Positions 1 to 7,767 of a stretch of DNA of 64,000 nucleotides are shown here, in pieces. Under the pieces are notes generated by a model. That model made no database searches and was not told the DNA's origin. It saw only the letters and a list, made by a program, of their open reading frames with translations. The position numbers and the translations under genes are program-made. The stretch's first letter is position 1. Each line of letters opens with the position of its first letter. Source of the stretch: Rhizobium sp. BK251 (lineage in GTDB: Bacteria > Pseudomonadota > Alphaproteobacteria > Rhizobiales > Rhizobiaceae); assembly GCF_004345245.1 (NCBI RefSeq), contig NZ_SLUQ01000013.1, forward strand, positions 1 to 64,000. The letters run 5' to 3'.

Positions 1-94
1 GCCGGAGCGACGCTCGAACCCAATGAAACCGCAAACCAATGAGGGGTCAGTTCTTCAATTCGGCAAAGGGGTCAATTCCTCGATTCGCTTGACA
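1..94. mobile_element. Possible terminal end of an IS21-type insertion sequence
   Basis: Two imperfect direct repeats lie at 43-62 and 68-87 (period 25 bp, 17 of 20 bases identical, both beginning GGGGTCA). Read on the minus strand the segment begins TGTCAAGCG at position 94 and then runs into the repeats. IS21-family ends are known to start with TG and to carry repeated transposase-binding motifs, so this may be the end of an element lying mostly left of the window. No transposase gene is visible, so the assignment is an inference. Confidence 0.35.
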
Positions 95-648
95 CTCAGC
101 ACCGAATGGTCATGGTCGATGACAATCTCACCGCACGCCATGTCATGCCGTATGCGCTCAACGCCAAGGTTGTTGAAAAGCAGGTAGCGGACGTTATCGA
201 ACCATGGATAGGGCTGTTTGGTATTGTCGCGAACATATCGCGGCGGGATAACAGTGCCGCCTGACACGATGCCAGTACCGGGCACCTTCACCATGGAGCA
301 TTTCAGTTCAGACTTGGTGATAGCGTAGCGCGTTCGCGCTTGACTAATCATCGCCTGCCGCCAGCGCGCTTTCTGGTGACAGCTCAGCCGCGCGATTGAA
401 TGCTCGCTGGTCATCAGGGCATCGAGGGCGCCGTCTGTCCAATCAAGGTCTACCAAGCGGATAAGCACAGCGAACAAAGCGGTGCTGTTCAGTACCACGC
501 CAACCTTGCGGTTAGGGTGACAGCCCTCAACGATTGCCGTGCGCAAGTCCTCTGGCAAGTCATCAAGGGAGTAGTCTTCCGGGTCCAGCGCATGTCCTCG
601 GTAGCCATCATAGAAGCTGTGGTGGTAAGGGGCGATGGGCTTCGTCAT
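55..648 (-). CDS. Hypothetical protein of an integrated element
   Basis: A 197-residue protein that I do not recognise. It has no evident signal peptide, membrane segment or catalytic motif. Its start codon overlaps the stop of the upstream primase-like gene by 4 bp (ATGA, 645-648), so the two are probably translated together and may share a job in replication or maintenance of the element. The last dozen or so residues are encoded by the repeat-bearing segment that resembles an IS end, so the native C-terminus may have been replaced by insertion of that element. Confidence 0.6.
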   Translation of the reverse strand: MTKPIAPYHHSFYDGYRGHALDPEDYSLDDLPEDLRTAIVEGCHPNRKVGVVLNSTALFAVLIRLVDLDWTDGALDALMTSEHSIARLSCHQKARWRQAMISQARTRYAITKSELKCSMVKVPGTGIVSGGTVIPPRYVRDNTKQPYPWFDNVRYLLFNNLGVERIRHDMACGEIVIDHDHSVLSVKRIEELTPLPN

Positions 649-1610
649 AGCGGCACCCCCGGAACAGTGATGCCTTTAATAGCCCTGTTGTTCTCGTCCA
701 CGGCGTATTTGATAAGTCCCTCAAACTCCCTGACAAGGCCGCGCCGCTCCCCACGCTCAAACAGGCTTAAGAAGACCGGCTGCAAGACAGCGGTGATATC
801 CTCGACCGAATACATGTAGAAATAGGCGTAGCTCACCAAGGCTTGGCAGGTGGGATGGCGCATGCTTTTCGTCGCCAAGGAAAGCCGTGCTGCCATGTCG
901 TTGAGCGTCATCGGGTCAAGACCCTTCCAGTCCTTGAGGATGGACATAACCATGCCGCCTTGCCTGCCTGGCATACGGTCATGCCCGAACCTCATCAGGA
1001 AGCCGTCGATGTCCTTGCCATGAATTTTGGGGACATCGATCAGCCTGCGGCAGGCGGGTGAGCCACCTTTCCACCTGTAGGAACGTTCCGCCCTGGCGTG
1101 CCAGCCGAACAAAACAGTTTGCTTGTTCAGGTGGAAGATTTCAGGGCCACATTGCCGCCCATAGGCGGTGGGTCCAGCACGGTAGTAGATTTGACAGCCC
1201 GGAGACTTGCCAATCCGTATCATCGGAGTGCCTGGGACGTTCTCCGAGAGATACCGCAACCGCCTCTTTACGTCATTCTCGTCCTCATAATCGAGGTCGA
1301 TGACGATGAGGGTTCCATTGTGGGCAAACCCAAACCCGATATGCTCCCCTAGTCCCTTGCGCCGACTGCCCTCAATCCAGTCGCGGATTTCTGCATCCGT
1401 CGGCTCTTCCCGTCCCCACCTATCCCAACCCGTAACATAGCAAGCTTTGCTTCCGGGGCTGATCGGAATGAGGTTGCGCCAACCGTTGTCCCTGGCGCGG
1501 CGGGCTAGGTGATAGTAGCGCCCTTGGTCATCTGGAAGATAACCCTCACCGCTCAAATCGCCTTCTTGGTACTTTTCGAAATCCCAATAGCCATGTTTGT
1601 CTTCGGCCAT
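645..1610 (-). CDS. Primase-polymerase (prim-pol) domain protein
   Basis: A 321-residue protein resembling the N-terminal prim-pol domain of bifunctional DNA primase/polymerases of plasmids, phages and their satellites, which make primers or copy DNA at the element's origin. Visible landmarks: IPISPGSK near residue 48, an IDLDYED segment giving the metal-binding pair D105 and D107, a KSPG-x-QIYYR stretch near 135-144 and FHL-(8)-WH near 159-171. There is no attached helicase. The start at 1610 is chosen because GGAGGG lies just upstream at 1615-1620; an ATG further upstream (1649) lacks this. It is translationally coupled to the next gene. Function rests on motif resemblance only. Confidence 0.65.
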   Translation of the reverse strand: MAEDKHGYWDFEKYQEGDLSGEGYLPDDQGRYYHLARRARDNGWRNLIPISPGSKACYVTGWDRWGREEPTDAEIRDWIEGSRRKGLGEHIGFGFAHNGTLIVIDLDYEDENDVKRRLRYLSENVPGTPMIRIGKSPGCQIYYRAGPTAYGRQCGPEIFHLNKQTVLFGWHARAERSYRWKGGSPACRRLIDVPKIHGKDIDGFLMRFGHDRMPGRQGGMVMSILKDWKGLDPMTLNDMAARLSLATKSMRHPTCQALVSYAYFYMYSVEDITAVLQPVFLSLFERGERRGLVREFEGLIKYAVDENNRAIKGITVPGVPL

Positions 1611-1689
1611 GCCGCCCTCCCATGTTGAAGTGAGGAGGCATCCGCCCATGGCCTCGTGGTAGGGCGCATTGGCTGGGCTAAGGTGGGTG

Positions 1690-1729
1690 ATAATTGCAAT
1701 CTGCGGGATATGTGTGTATCATAATTGCA
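1690..1729. promoter_or_regulatory. Paired 9-bp direct repeat upstream of the primase-like gene
   Basis: ATAATTGCA occurs at 1690-1698 and exactly again at 1721-1729. The start-to-start distance is 31 bp, about three turns of DNA, which places both copies on the same face. This is typical of an operator bound by a dimer or pair of dimers. No cognate regulator can be named. Confidence 0.4.
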
Positions 1730-1765
1730 CCAGAAGGTTTTAGCGGGCCTGACGGTTCTCTGAAG

Positions 1766-1793
1766 CGCCCCCGTCCCAGAACGGGGGCGTTTT
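1766..1793 (+). terminator. Rho-independent terminator-like hairpin, T-run on plus strand
   Basis: A perfect 9-bp stem (CGCCCCCGT / ACGGGGGCG) with a 6-nt loop is followed by TTTT on the plus strand. The flanking genes run on the minus strand, where no T-run follows the stem. It may stop antisense transcription entering the element's genes or act as a weak two-way stop. Confidence 0.5.
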
Positions 1794-1797
1794 CATT

Positions 1798-2265
1798 TCA
1801 GGCTTCTTCATAGTCAGTCACGACGTACCACTCACCATCGATGGCAATACCGCCTCCGCGTATCCGAGCATTCGCGGGTCGCCTCCTGCCAACGTCGCGG
1901 CGTACCACGGCCACCTCACATTCGTTCAGAGAGGCCCAAGCAACGCATGCCGCTTGCAGGCAGGTATCTGCATGTACCGGCGAGGCCATGTCATCGATGA
2001 TGACGATCAAGCAGCCCTTGCGGTCGTGCAAGCCGAGCACCCATGGGTAGACGCCGGTACTGGCTAGCAGCTTGTCCATGGTGCGATGTACGCTGCGCAG
2101 CCGTTTCAACCGCCAGTCCTCTTCAGTGCGATGGTGGCTGAGTGCAGGCGGAAGTCCCCATATGAGCGAGACAGGGAAATCCTGCGCCAGTGCAGACAGT
2201 CCGCGATGCTCGATCACCGTGCACGCAATTTCATCGCCGCGCGGGCGTTCGGCTACTCGTCGCAT
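1798..2265 (-). CDS. Hypothetical protein of an integrated element
   Basis: A protein of about 155 residues that I do not recognise, rich in Arg and Trp and without signal peptide or membrane segment. The ATG at 2265 is preferred over a TTG at 2313 because a G-rich ribosome-binding stretch (AAGGGGG) precedes it by about ten bases. A 33-codon leader ORF ends 13 nt inside this gene, suggesting coupled translation. It is separated by terminators on both sides and so appears to be its own transcription unit within the element. Confidence 0.5.
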   Translation of the reverse strand: MRRVAERPRGDEIACTVIEHRGLSALAQDFPVSLIWGLPPALSHHRTEEDWRLKRLRSVHRTMDKLLASTGVYPWVLGLHDRKGCLIVIIDDMASPVHADTCLQAACVAWASLNECEVAVVRRDVGRRRPANARIRGGGIAIDGEWYVVTDYEEA

Positions 2266-2354
2266 GACACGCCCCCTTGGTTCAGGTGACGTGTAAAGAC
2301 ACCAAACAAACAACTTGTGGTGCCCGCTGAGACTTTGCTAATATTTGCGAACAT
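2253..2354 (-). CDS. Short leader ORF, 33 codons
   Basis: An ATG at 2354 follows a near-perfect ribosome-binding site (AGGAGGTG) with about 8 nt spacing. The frame runs 33 codons and stops inside the start of the next gene. The site and start codon sit in an inverted repeat, so translation may be controlled. The peptide (starting MFANISKVSAG) has no known relative to me; it may matter only as a leader. Confidence 0.4.
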   Translation of the reverse strand: MFANISKVSAGTTSCLFGVFTRHLNQGGVSCDE

Positions 2355-2386
2355 AGGCCTTCACCTCCTATGGTTTCAGTGTTCGC
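2347..2386. promoter_or_regulatory. Nested inverted repeats over the leader ORF start
   Basis: GCGAACA (2347-2353) is mirrored by TGTTCGC (2380-2386), and inside it CATAGG (2352-2357) is mirrored by CCTATG (2367-2372). In minus-strand RNA the inner stem encloses the ribosome-binding site and includes the ATG of the leader ORF. It could be a protein operator or an RNA hairpin that hides the start. Confidence 0.4.
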
Positions 2387-2394
2387 CAACACAG

Positions 2395-2427
2395 AAAAAG
2401 CGCCGTCTCCTTGCCGGGAGGCGGCGC
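2395..2427 (-). terminator. Rho-independent terminator after the HTH gene
   Basis: On the minus strand a GC-rich stem (GCGCCGcCTCC pairing with GGAGaCGGCGC, one mismatch) is followed directly by TTTTT. It lies just after the stop of the excisionase-like gene and separates it from the next gene. Confidence 0.7.
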
Positions 2428-2431
2428 TGCT

Positions 2432-2641
2432 TTATTCGGCTGGTTCGGTCTTCGGTTCCGTCCGTGCCGGATCAAACTTGAAGATGTAGCGCTCGACATC
2501 AGCGCGACTGAAGTAGCGTCGTCCGCGAATTTTCCAGCTGTCGATTCGCCGCTCGCTGCACCAAATATAGACCGTCCAAATGGAGCGTTGGGCGAACGCG
2601 GCGGTTTCTTCGACCGTCAGCAGATCGTCAGGAAATTCCAT
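2432..2641 (-). CDS. Excisionase/AlpA-like helix-turn-helix protein
   Basis: A 69-residue DNA-binding protein with the winged-helix pattern of excisionases and MerR/AlpA-type regulators: LLTVEETAAF at residues 7-16, then a recognition helix (RSIWTVYIWCSERR) and the wing IRGRRYFSRADVERYI. Such proteins direct excision or switch on genes of integrated elements. The start at 2641 is preferred over 2707 because AGGAGG precedes it by 6-7 bases. A terminator follows at once. No integrase is in the window, so its partner, if present, lies to the left. Confidence 0.7.
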   Translation of the reverse strand: MEFPDDLLTVEETAAFAQRSIWTVYIWCSERRIDSWKIRGRRYFSRADVERYIFKFDPARTEPKTEPAE

Positions 2642-2738
2642 GCTGTCCTCCTGTAACTCCTTACCCGTGATTGCACGGTAATAGTAACAGGCAACCCAAG
2701 GTTCCACAAAGCCTTATCTTGCGGAATGTCTCATGAAT

Positions 2739-2936
2739 TCAAGGGCTTGAGTTCTCGTCATCTGTTTTTGGCAATGTACCGTCATCAGGGATGCCGAGGT
2801 AAGCTAAGACCCTCGCCCTCTCCCCCGCCAGCCACCTCCTATCGCCTTCTACAAACTCGGCCAGTCCTTCAACTCCGTCTCTCATATTGTTAAGGGTTCT
2901 GATCAGTTCGTCGTTGCTCGTGATTTCACGCGGCAT
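2739..2936 (-). CDS. Small hypothetical protein of the element
   Basis: A 65-residue, mostly helical and acidic protein with no recognised motif. A strong AAAGGAGG ribosome-binding site stands before its ATG, and its start overlaps the end of the upstream gene by 11 bp, so the two form a coupled pair. Likely a component of the element; function unknown. Confidence 0.55.
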   Translation of the reverse strand: MPREITSNDELIRTLNNMRDGVEGLAEFVEGDRRWLAGERARVLAYLGIPDDGTLPKTDDENSSP

Positions 2937-3171
2937 CTGCGTTCCTCCTTTTCGGCATCAGTGGCGATCGTTTCATCTCGGCCTTGAAGTGTTGGAGTGC
3001 GTCTAGTGATGTGATAATCGCGGCGAGCGATTTACCTATTTTGGTAGTCAGATCGCCGTCGGTCTCCCAATCGTTTAGCTCCCCCAGCAAGCTGTTGCTC
3101 GCCGTCGCTAGCGATTGCGCATAAAAACGGTAGTTAGAGATCGTCCCGGTCAGTCGCCGTTTGCTCAGCAT
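2926..3171 (-). CDS. Small hypothetical protein of the element
   Basis: An 81-residue basic protein, mainly predicted helix, with no recognised motif. It is the first gene of the minus-strand element operon and overlaps the next gene by 11 bp. The element appears to end in the gene-free stretch to its right, before the core gene eipA. Confidence 0.5.
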   Translation of the reverse strand: MLSKRRLTGTISNYRFYAQSLATASNSLLGELNDWETDGDLTTKIGKSLAAIITSLDALQHFKAEMKRSPLMPKRRNADAA

Positions 3172-3365
3172 GACAAAGTTCTCCCATTGGCGGACCCGTG
3201 GCGGGCCGCGCTTTTGCCGAAATCGTAGTGATATGGGAGGTATCGATAGCGGTCGTAGTTTCTGTATGATTCAGCGATCCACAGAAAAAGTCAAACTCAC
3301 GGAATACAAGTCATGGCTGCGCAAATGCAAGTATTCCTAGTATTCGTATTTTCTAAACTATAGTA

Positions 3366-3410
3366 TTAACAATGACTTAAGCTTAACGGTAATGCTTAAC
3401 CGATTGTTAA
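3366..3410. promoter_or_regulatory. Two CtrA boxes upstream of eipA
   Basis: TTAA-N7-TTAA, the full CtrA recognition motif, occurs at 3366-3380 (TTAACAATGACTTAA) and again at 3396-3410 (TTAACCGATTGTTAA), with a further TTAA half site at 3383. CtrA is the cell-cycle master regulator of alphaproteobacteria, and eipA in Brucella is reported to be CtrA-controlled. The boxes lie 50-95 bp before the start codon. Confidence 0.75.
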
Positions 3411-3461
3411 GACGATCGGAGCAAAATGAATCGAACGAACCGCAAATGAACGGATGACATC

Positions 3462-4055
3462 ATGCGCTTTCTGTCCATGCGAAAAATTGCTCGATTCTGC
3501 ATGATTGCAGCAATGACAGCGACGGTAGCTTTCGCGTCGCCTGTCACGCAGACTGCCGTCGCAGCGGGCAATGAACAGTACACGATGCAGGAAATGGTCG
3601 ACGCCGGACACAACTTCTTCGGCTCAACCAGCGGCGGACTCGCAAAGGTGATCGAGGCCGCCTTCGAACGCTACGGGCTGCCGAACGGCTACATTCTCGG
3701 CCAGGAGGGCTCAGGTGCATTCATCGCGGGCCTGACCTACGGCGAAGGCCAGCTCAACACCAAGAATGCCGGCAACTATCCGCTCTTCTGGCAAGGCCCA
3801 TCCCTCGGCCTCGACTATGGTGGCCAGGGCACGCGCGTCATGATGCTGGTCTATGATTTGCCATCGACCCAAAGCGTCTATGCCCGCTTCGGCGGCGTCA
3901 GCGGATCTGCCTTCGTCGTCGCCGGCGTCGGCATGACAGTGCTGAAGAACGACAACGTGCTGATCGTCCCGATCCGCACCGGCGTCGGCGCACGCCTCGG
4001 CATAAACGTAGGCTACCTGAAAGTTACCCCCACTCCGACCTGGAACCCTTTCTGA
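3462..4055 (+). CDS. eipA: EipA-family periplasmic envelope integrity protein (DUF1134)
   Basis: A 197-residue protein with an N-terminal signal peptide (hydrophobic run near residues 10-30, cleavage probably after AVAA) and a DUF1134 body containing GLPNGYILGQEGSGAF, the LTYGEG stretch and Gly-rich barrel-like strands up to the C-terminus. EipA is a small beta-barrel periplasmic protein needed for envelope stress resistance in Brucella. An in-frame ATG at 3477 is an alternative start. The two CtrA boxes directly upstream predict cell-cycle-timed expression. It stands alone, followed 127 bp later by a coiled-coil membrane protein. Confidence 0.85.
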   Translation: MRFLSMRKIARFCMIAAMTATVAFASPVTQTAVAAGNEQYTMQEMVDAGHNFFGSTSGGLAKVIEAAFERYGLPNGYILGQEGSGAFIAGLTYGEGQLNTKNAGNYPLFWQGPSLGLDYGGQGTRVMMLVYDLPSTQSVYARFGGVSGSAFVVAGVGMTVLKNDNVLIVPIRTGVGARLGINVGYLKVTPTPTWNPF

Positions 4056-4182
4056 GGTCAGCGAACGCCCTTGGCGAGAGCCGGCATGCGCCGGCCTCGC
4101 GAACATGCTACTTGCCCCTCGGCATGGGCCGTGTTTAATCATCCATCTCTAGACGATATCAAACCCAGGTGATGGCCCTGCC

Positions 4183-5388
4183 GTGATCGAATTCGCATTG
4201 TTGTTCGGGCTGGGTTTTCTGACGGCAGCCTTCCTCGGCTTTCTCGTCGCCCCGGCCGTCCACCGGCGCATCGTCTCGTATACCGAGCACCGCATGAAGG
4301 CGACTATGCCGCTGAGCCCGCAGGAAGTGCGGGCGCAGAAGGATATGGTCCGCGCGCTTTACGCCGCCGAGAATGCCAAGACAGCCCAGGACCTGACGCG
4401 CGAACGCGAAAAGGGCGTCTCGCTGCAGCTTCGTCATGACACTCTTGCAAAAGAGGCTGCCCGCCTGGCCGCCGAAAACAGCGACATGCAGGCACAAATG
4501 AACGAAATGAACGTCGACGCCGGCGATCTCCGTTCACGCTTGCGCCGGGAGGAAGGCCATATCGGGCAGTTGAAGGTGAGCCTGCACGCAGCTGAACAGG
4601 CGAGCACGGCCAAGGATGCCGACATCGAGGCCCTTCAGAAGCGCCTGCTCAAGATCGCCGCCGATACGGACAATCTGAAGATCGACATCGCAACGCGCGA
4701 GACGGAGATCGAGAGCCTGAAGTTCCGCGCTAAGTCGCTCCGCGAGGAGCGCGATGCGCTGCAGCGGGAAGCAAGCCTTCTCACGACACGCGCCAAGGAC
4801 GCCGAGGCGCGCCTGACCCAGGAGGAGCACAACGTGCTGCGCCTGCAGGACAAGCTCAATCGCGAAGCCGCAGGCAGCGCCGACAAGGACAGTCTCATCG
4901 AACGCCGCATGCAGGAAATCGCCAAGCTCAAGGAGAAGCTGAAGGCCGCAAATGCGGAAGCGCGCGAAGCCGCAAGGACTCTCCGCGCCGCAAGCGCCAA
5001 GCCTGCTCCCTCGCTTCGGCAGATCAACGGCTCCCCCAGCGCACTTCCCGCCGGCGAAGAAAACGTCAGCGACCACGACACGCCTCCCTCCCTCGCCGCA
5101 CTGCCCGAGCGGCCGGTGGAGGTGGAAATCGCGCATCTCTCGGACGATGCGCGCAACCGCAGCACGGCACTTTCCGAGCGACTCATGAATGCCGGCACGC
5201 CCGGACACGAGCAGGCGTTGCGCGAGGAGATCGCCGCCATTGGCGCCGAGATGGTTGCCCTCACTGCATTGCAGGAAGGCCGGACGTCGCCGATCTATGA
5301 TCTCCTGCCGGAAAATGCAGACACAAGCGGCGAGCGGCTGAGCCTCGCCGCGAGAGCCGCAAAGATCCTTTCCGAACAGCGGGGATAG
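4183..5388 (+). CDS. Membrane-anchored coiled-coil protein, hypothetical
   Basis: A 401-residue protein starting at GTG. Residues 1-26 form a single membrane anchor (FALLFGLGFLTAAFLGFLV), followed by a long heptad-rich coiled coil from about residue 45 to 270 with many Glu, Lys, Arg and Ala, then a Pro/Ser-rich stretch and a short helical C-terminal part. The layout suggests a cytoplasmic rod tethered to the inner membrane, perhaps a structural or division-related factor. I do not recognise a named family. It converges on the methyltransferase gene with only 6 bp between the stops. Confidence 0.75.
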   Translation: MIEFALLFGLGFLTAAFLGFLVAPAVHRRIVSYTEHRMKATMPLSPQEVRAQKDMVRALYAAENAKTAQDLTREREKGVSLQLRHDTLAKEAARLAAENSDMQAQMNEMNVDAGDLRSRLRREEGHIGQLKVSLHAAEQASTAKDADIEALQKRLLKIAADTDNLKIDIATRETEIESLKFRAKSLREERDALQREASLLTTRAKDAEARLTQEEHNVLRLQDKLNREAAGSADKDSLIERRMQEIAKLKEKLKAANAEAREAARTLRAASAKPAPSLRQINGSPSALPAGEENVSDHDTPPSLAALPERPVEVEIAHLSDDARNRSTALSERLMNAGTPGHEQALREEIAAIGAEMVALTALQEGRTSPIYDLLPENADTSGERLSLAARAAKILSEQRG

Positions 5389-5394
5389 GGCTCT

Positions 5395-6240
5395 TCAGGT
5401 CTTTCCCATCGCCGAAGACATGGCGAAGAGCGCGATACCGGTCGCGGTCGCCACGTTCAGGCTGTCGAGGCCGGGGGACTGGGGAATGCGGGCACTTCCG
5501 AAGGCCGAGAGAATAGCTTCCGGCAACCCATCGCCTTCCGTCCCGACAACCAGCGCCATCCTGTCCGAAACCGGCAGTTTCCGGATGTCAGCCTCGCCGC
5601 GAGGCGAAAGGCTCCAGATCGCAAAGCCATGCGAAGCGAGAACACCGAGCAGTTCCATCGCGCTGCCGCCGCGGTGATAGGGAACCGTCAGCACCGAGCC
5701 GACCGATACCCGAAGCGCCTTGCGATAGAGAGGATCGCAGCACGTGGCGTCGAGCAGGAGTGCATCCGCGCCGAACGCCGCCGCATTGCGGAACATCGAG
5801 CCGACATTGTCATGGTTGGAAATACCGCTGCCGACCAGAACCAGGGACCGTTCCGGCAGGCTTCCCACGAGGCCCTCGAGACCGCCCTCCTCACTGCGGC
5901 AGCCGAGCGCGAGCACGCCGCGGTGCAGGTTGAATCCGACGATGCCGTCCAGCACGTTCGCCTCGGCCACATAGACAGGCACTTCCGCCGGAAATGCGTC
6001 CAGGACGTCACCGACGCCTTCCACCCGGTTCTTGAGAAGCAGGATCTTTTCGGCCGCAAAGCCCCGACCCCGTTCCTGGGCGGCAGCCAGCACCCGCAGG
6101 ACGACCGTGCCTTCCGCGATGAAACGGCTCTGGCGTCCTATCAGGTCGCGCTCGCGGATATCGCGAAACTCAGCAATCCGCGGATCCTCGGCGCTTTCGA
6201 TGGCAATGAGGCGGCGCCCGGCCATCGGTTCGGGTCTCAA
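5395..6240 (-). CDS. TrmH/SpoU-family RNA 2'-O-methyltransferase
   Basis: A 281-residue SPOUT methyltransferase that transfers a methyl group from S-adenosylmethionine to a ribose 2'-OH in tRNA or rRNA. The three family motifs are present in the C-terminal half: NHDNVGSMFRNA (motif 1, catalytic Arg), VVGTEGDGL (motif 2) and the knot segment SLNVATATGIALF (motif 3). The N-terminal part is a small substrate-binding domain. Its start overlaps the stop of the upstream membrane-protein gene by 4 bp, so they share a transcript. An internal ATG at residue 6 is also possible. The exact RNA target cannot be told. Confidence 0.85.
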   Translation of the reverse strand: MRPEPMAGRRLIAIESAEDPRIAEFRDIRERDLIGRQSRFIAEGTVVLRVLAAAQERGRGFAAEKILLLKNRVEGVGDVLDAFPAEVPVYVAEANVLDGIVGFNLHRGVLALGCRSEEGGLEGLVGSLPERSLVLVGSGISNHDNVGSMFRNAAAFGADALLLDATCCDPLYRKALRVSVGSVLTVPYHRGGSAMELLGVLASHGFAIWSLSPRGEADIRKLPVSDRMALVVGTEGDGLPEAILSAFGSARIPQSPGLDSLNVATATGIALFAMSSAMGKT

Positions 6241-6623
6241 TTGCCGGTGATGGAAACGTCGGCGACGATACGGCCGACGCCGATATCGAAGACGATCGCC
6301 TTGCGTTGGCCACCCTGCAGCATGCCGTAGAAGAGGATCTGGCTGCCCGAAAACGCGACCGACTGGACGCTGAAACCGTCAGGCAGCGCGGCCGTGGCCG
6401 CACGCGGCGCATCCGCGGGCACCGAGATGCCGGCGGTCGGTGCGACTTCTTGCTTGGTCGCGTTGTGGGTCGTCTTGTAGACAATCGCGCCGAAGACCGC
6501 CATAAGGCTGACGACCATGATGGCGCCGGAGACGATCTGGAGACGCACCATCTTGCGCCGGACATTTTCCATCGCCGGATCGAGGGGCTTTTCTTCCTTA
6601 TCGTCTGGCTCGAAATTCGTCAT
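6237..6623 (-). CDS. Small membrane protein, DUF6476-like
   Basis: A 128-residue protein with an acidic N-terminus, one transmembrane helix at about residues 28-50 (LQIVSGAIMVVSLMAVFGAIVY) and a predicted periplasmic beta-rich tail. It resembles the alphaproteobacterial family often found beside RluD-type pseudouridine synthases, and here the divergent neighbour is such a gene 41 bp away. It overlaps the methyltransferase gene by 4 bp. Function is unknown. Confidence 0.7.
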   Translation of the reverse strand: MTNFEPDDKEEKPLDPAMENVRRKMVRLQIVSGAIMVVSLMAVFGAIVYKTTHNATKQEVAPTAGISVPADAPRAATAALPDGFSVQSVAFSGSQILFYGMLQGGQRKAIVFDIGVGRIVADVSITGN

Positions 6624-6664
6624 CGATGGCGTCCCTGTTTCATATCTGCCGGAGAATAAGCGTC

Positions 6665-7693
6665 TTGAGCGACCCCTTTAAACAAGCGACGGACAATAGG
6701 AAAGTCCTGACCGCCGATGAAAGCGCCGAAGGCCGGCTCGATGCATGGATCACCGCAAAGCTCGGCGAGGAGTTCTCCCGCAGCCGCGTCAAGTCACTCA
6801 TCAAGGAGGGCGCCGTGCTTCTGAACGGCGCGGCCATGACCGATCCGCATCGCAAGGTGCGTGCCGGTGAGAGCTTCGAGATCACCCTGCCCCCGCCCGA
6901 GGACCCGACGCCGAAAGGCGAGGACATCCCGCTCGATGTGCTCTACGAAGACGATGATCTCATCGTCATCTCCAAGCCCGCTGGCCTTGTCGTGCATCCT
7001 GCGGCAGGCAACTGGACAGGCACGCTCGTCAACGCACTGATCCATCATTGCGGCGAGAGCCTCTCGGGCATCGGCGGCGTCCGCCGCCCGGGCATCGTTC
7101 ATCGGCTGGACAAGGATACGACGGGCGTGATGGTCGTCGCAAAGAACGACATCGCCCACCGCCATCTCTCGCAGCAGTTTGCTGATCACGGCAGGACCAC
7201 GCCCCTCGAACGCGCCTACCGTGCGATCGTCTGGGGAAGACCGAGGGCGCTCACCGGCACGATCGACGCTCCGCTCGGCCGTTCCGTAGGCGACCGGACG
7301 AAGCGTGCAGTGAAGCGCGACGACAATCCGGATGCCGATGAGGCGATCACCCACTACGAGGTGCTTGAGCGCTTCCACGAGGCCCCGGACGCGACGGCGC
7401 TCGCCTCGCTGATCGACTGCCACCTGGAGACAGGCCGGACCCACCAGATCCGCGTCCACATGGCCCATATCGGACACCCGCTTCTTGGAGACACCGTCTA
7501 CGGCGCCGGCTTCAAGACCAAGGCCAATCTCCTTCCGGACGAGGCCCGCAAGCTGGTCAGCCGCTTCCCGCGCCAGGCCCTCCATGCCTACCTGCTGCAG
7601 TTCGAGCATCCGCGTACGGGCGAGGTCATGCATTTCGAAGCTCCGCTGCCCGAAGACATGGAAAAACTCGCCGAAGCACTGCGAAATGGCTGA
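6665..7693 (+). CDS. RluA/RluD-family pseudouridine synthase
   Basis: Converts uridine to pseudouridine in RNA; RluD-type enzymes act on 23S rRNA helix 69. An S4 RNA-binding domain lies at about residues 20-80 and the catalytic core carries the hallmark HRLDKDTTG with its catalytic Asp near residue 148, then the TGRTHQIRVH segment. I choose the TTG at 6665 (protein about 342 residues) because GGAG precedes it by about 10 nt and homologues usually begin close to SDPFKQ; an ATG at 6626 would add 13 residues and nearly overlaps the divergent gene. rpoH follows 165 bp later, the usual rhizobial order. Confidence 0.9.
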   Translation: MSDPFKQATDNRKVLTADESAEGRLDAWITAKLGEEFSRSRVKSLIKEGAVLLNGAAMTDPHRKVRAGESFEITLPPPEDPTPKGEDIPLDVLYEDDDLIVISKPAGLVVHPAAGNWTGTLVNALIHHCGESLSGIGGVRRPGIVHRLDKDTTGVMVVAKNDIAHRHLSQQFADHGRTTPLERAYRAIVWGRPRALTGTIDAPLGRSVGDRTKRAVKRDDNPDADEAITHYEVLERFHEAPDATALASLIDCHLETGRTHQIRVHMAHIGHPLLGDTVYGAGFKTKANLLPDEARKLVSRFPRQALHAYLLQFEHPRTGEVMHFEAPLPEDMEKLAEALRNG

Positions 7694-7767
7694 CAGGTAA
7701 TAACGGCATCGTGACCCGGCCTTGTGCCTTGAATCACTGTTTCGCCGTACTTATTTGTATATTGGTT

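Noticed and set aside
1..30. Possible tRNA T-arm (GGTTCGAGC on the minus strand) at the window edge
   Set aside because: The bases on either side do not form a 5-bp T-stem, and no acceptor stem or anticodon arm follows.
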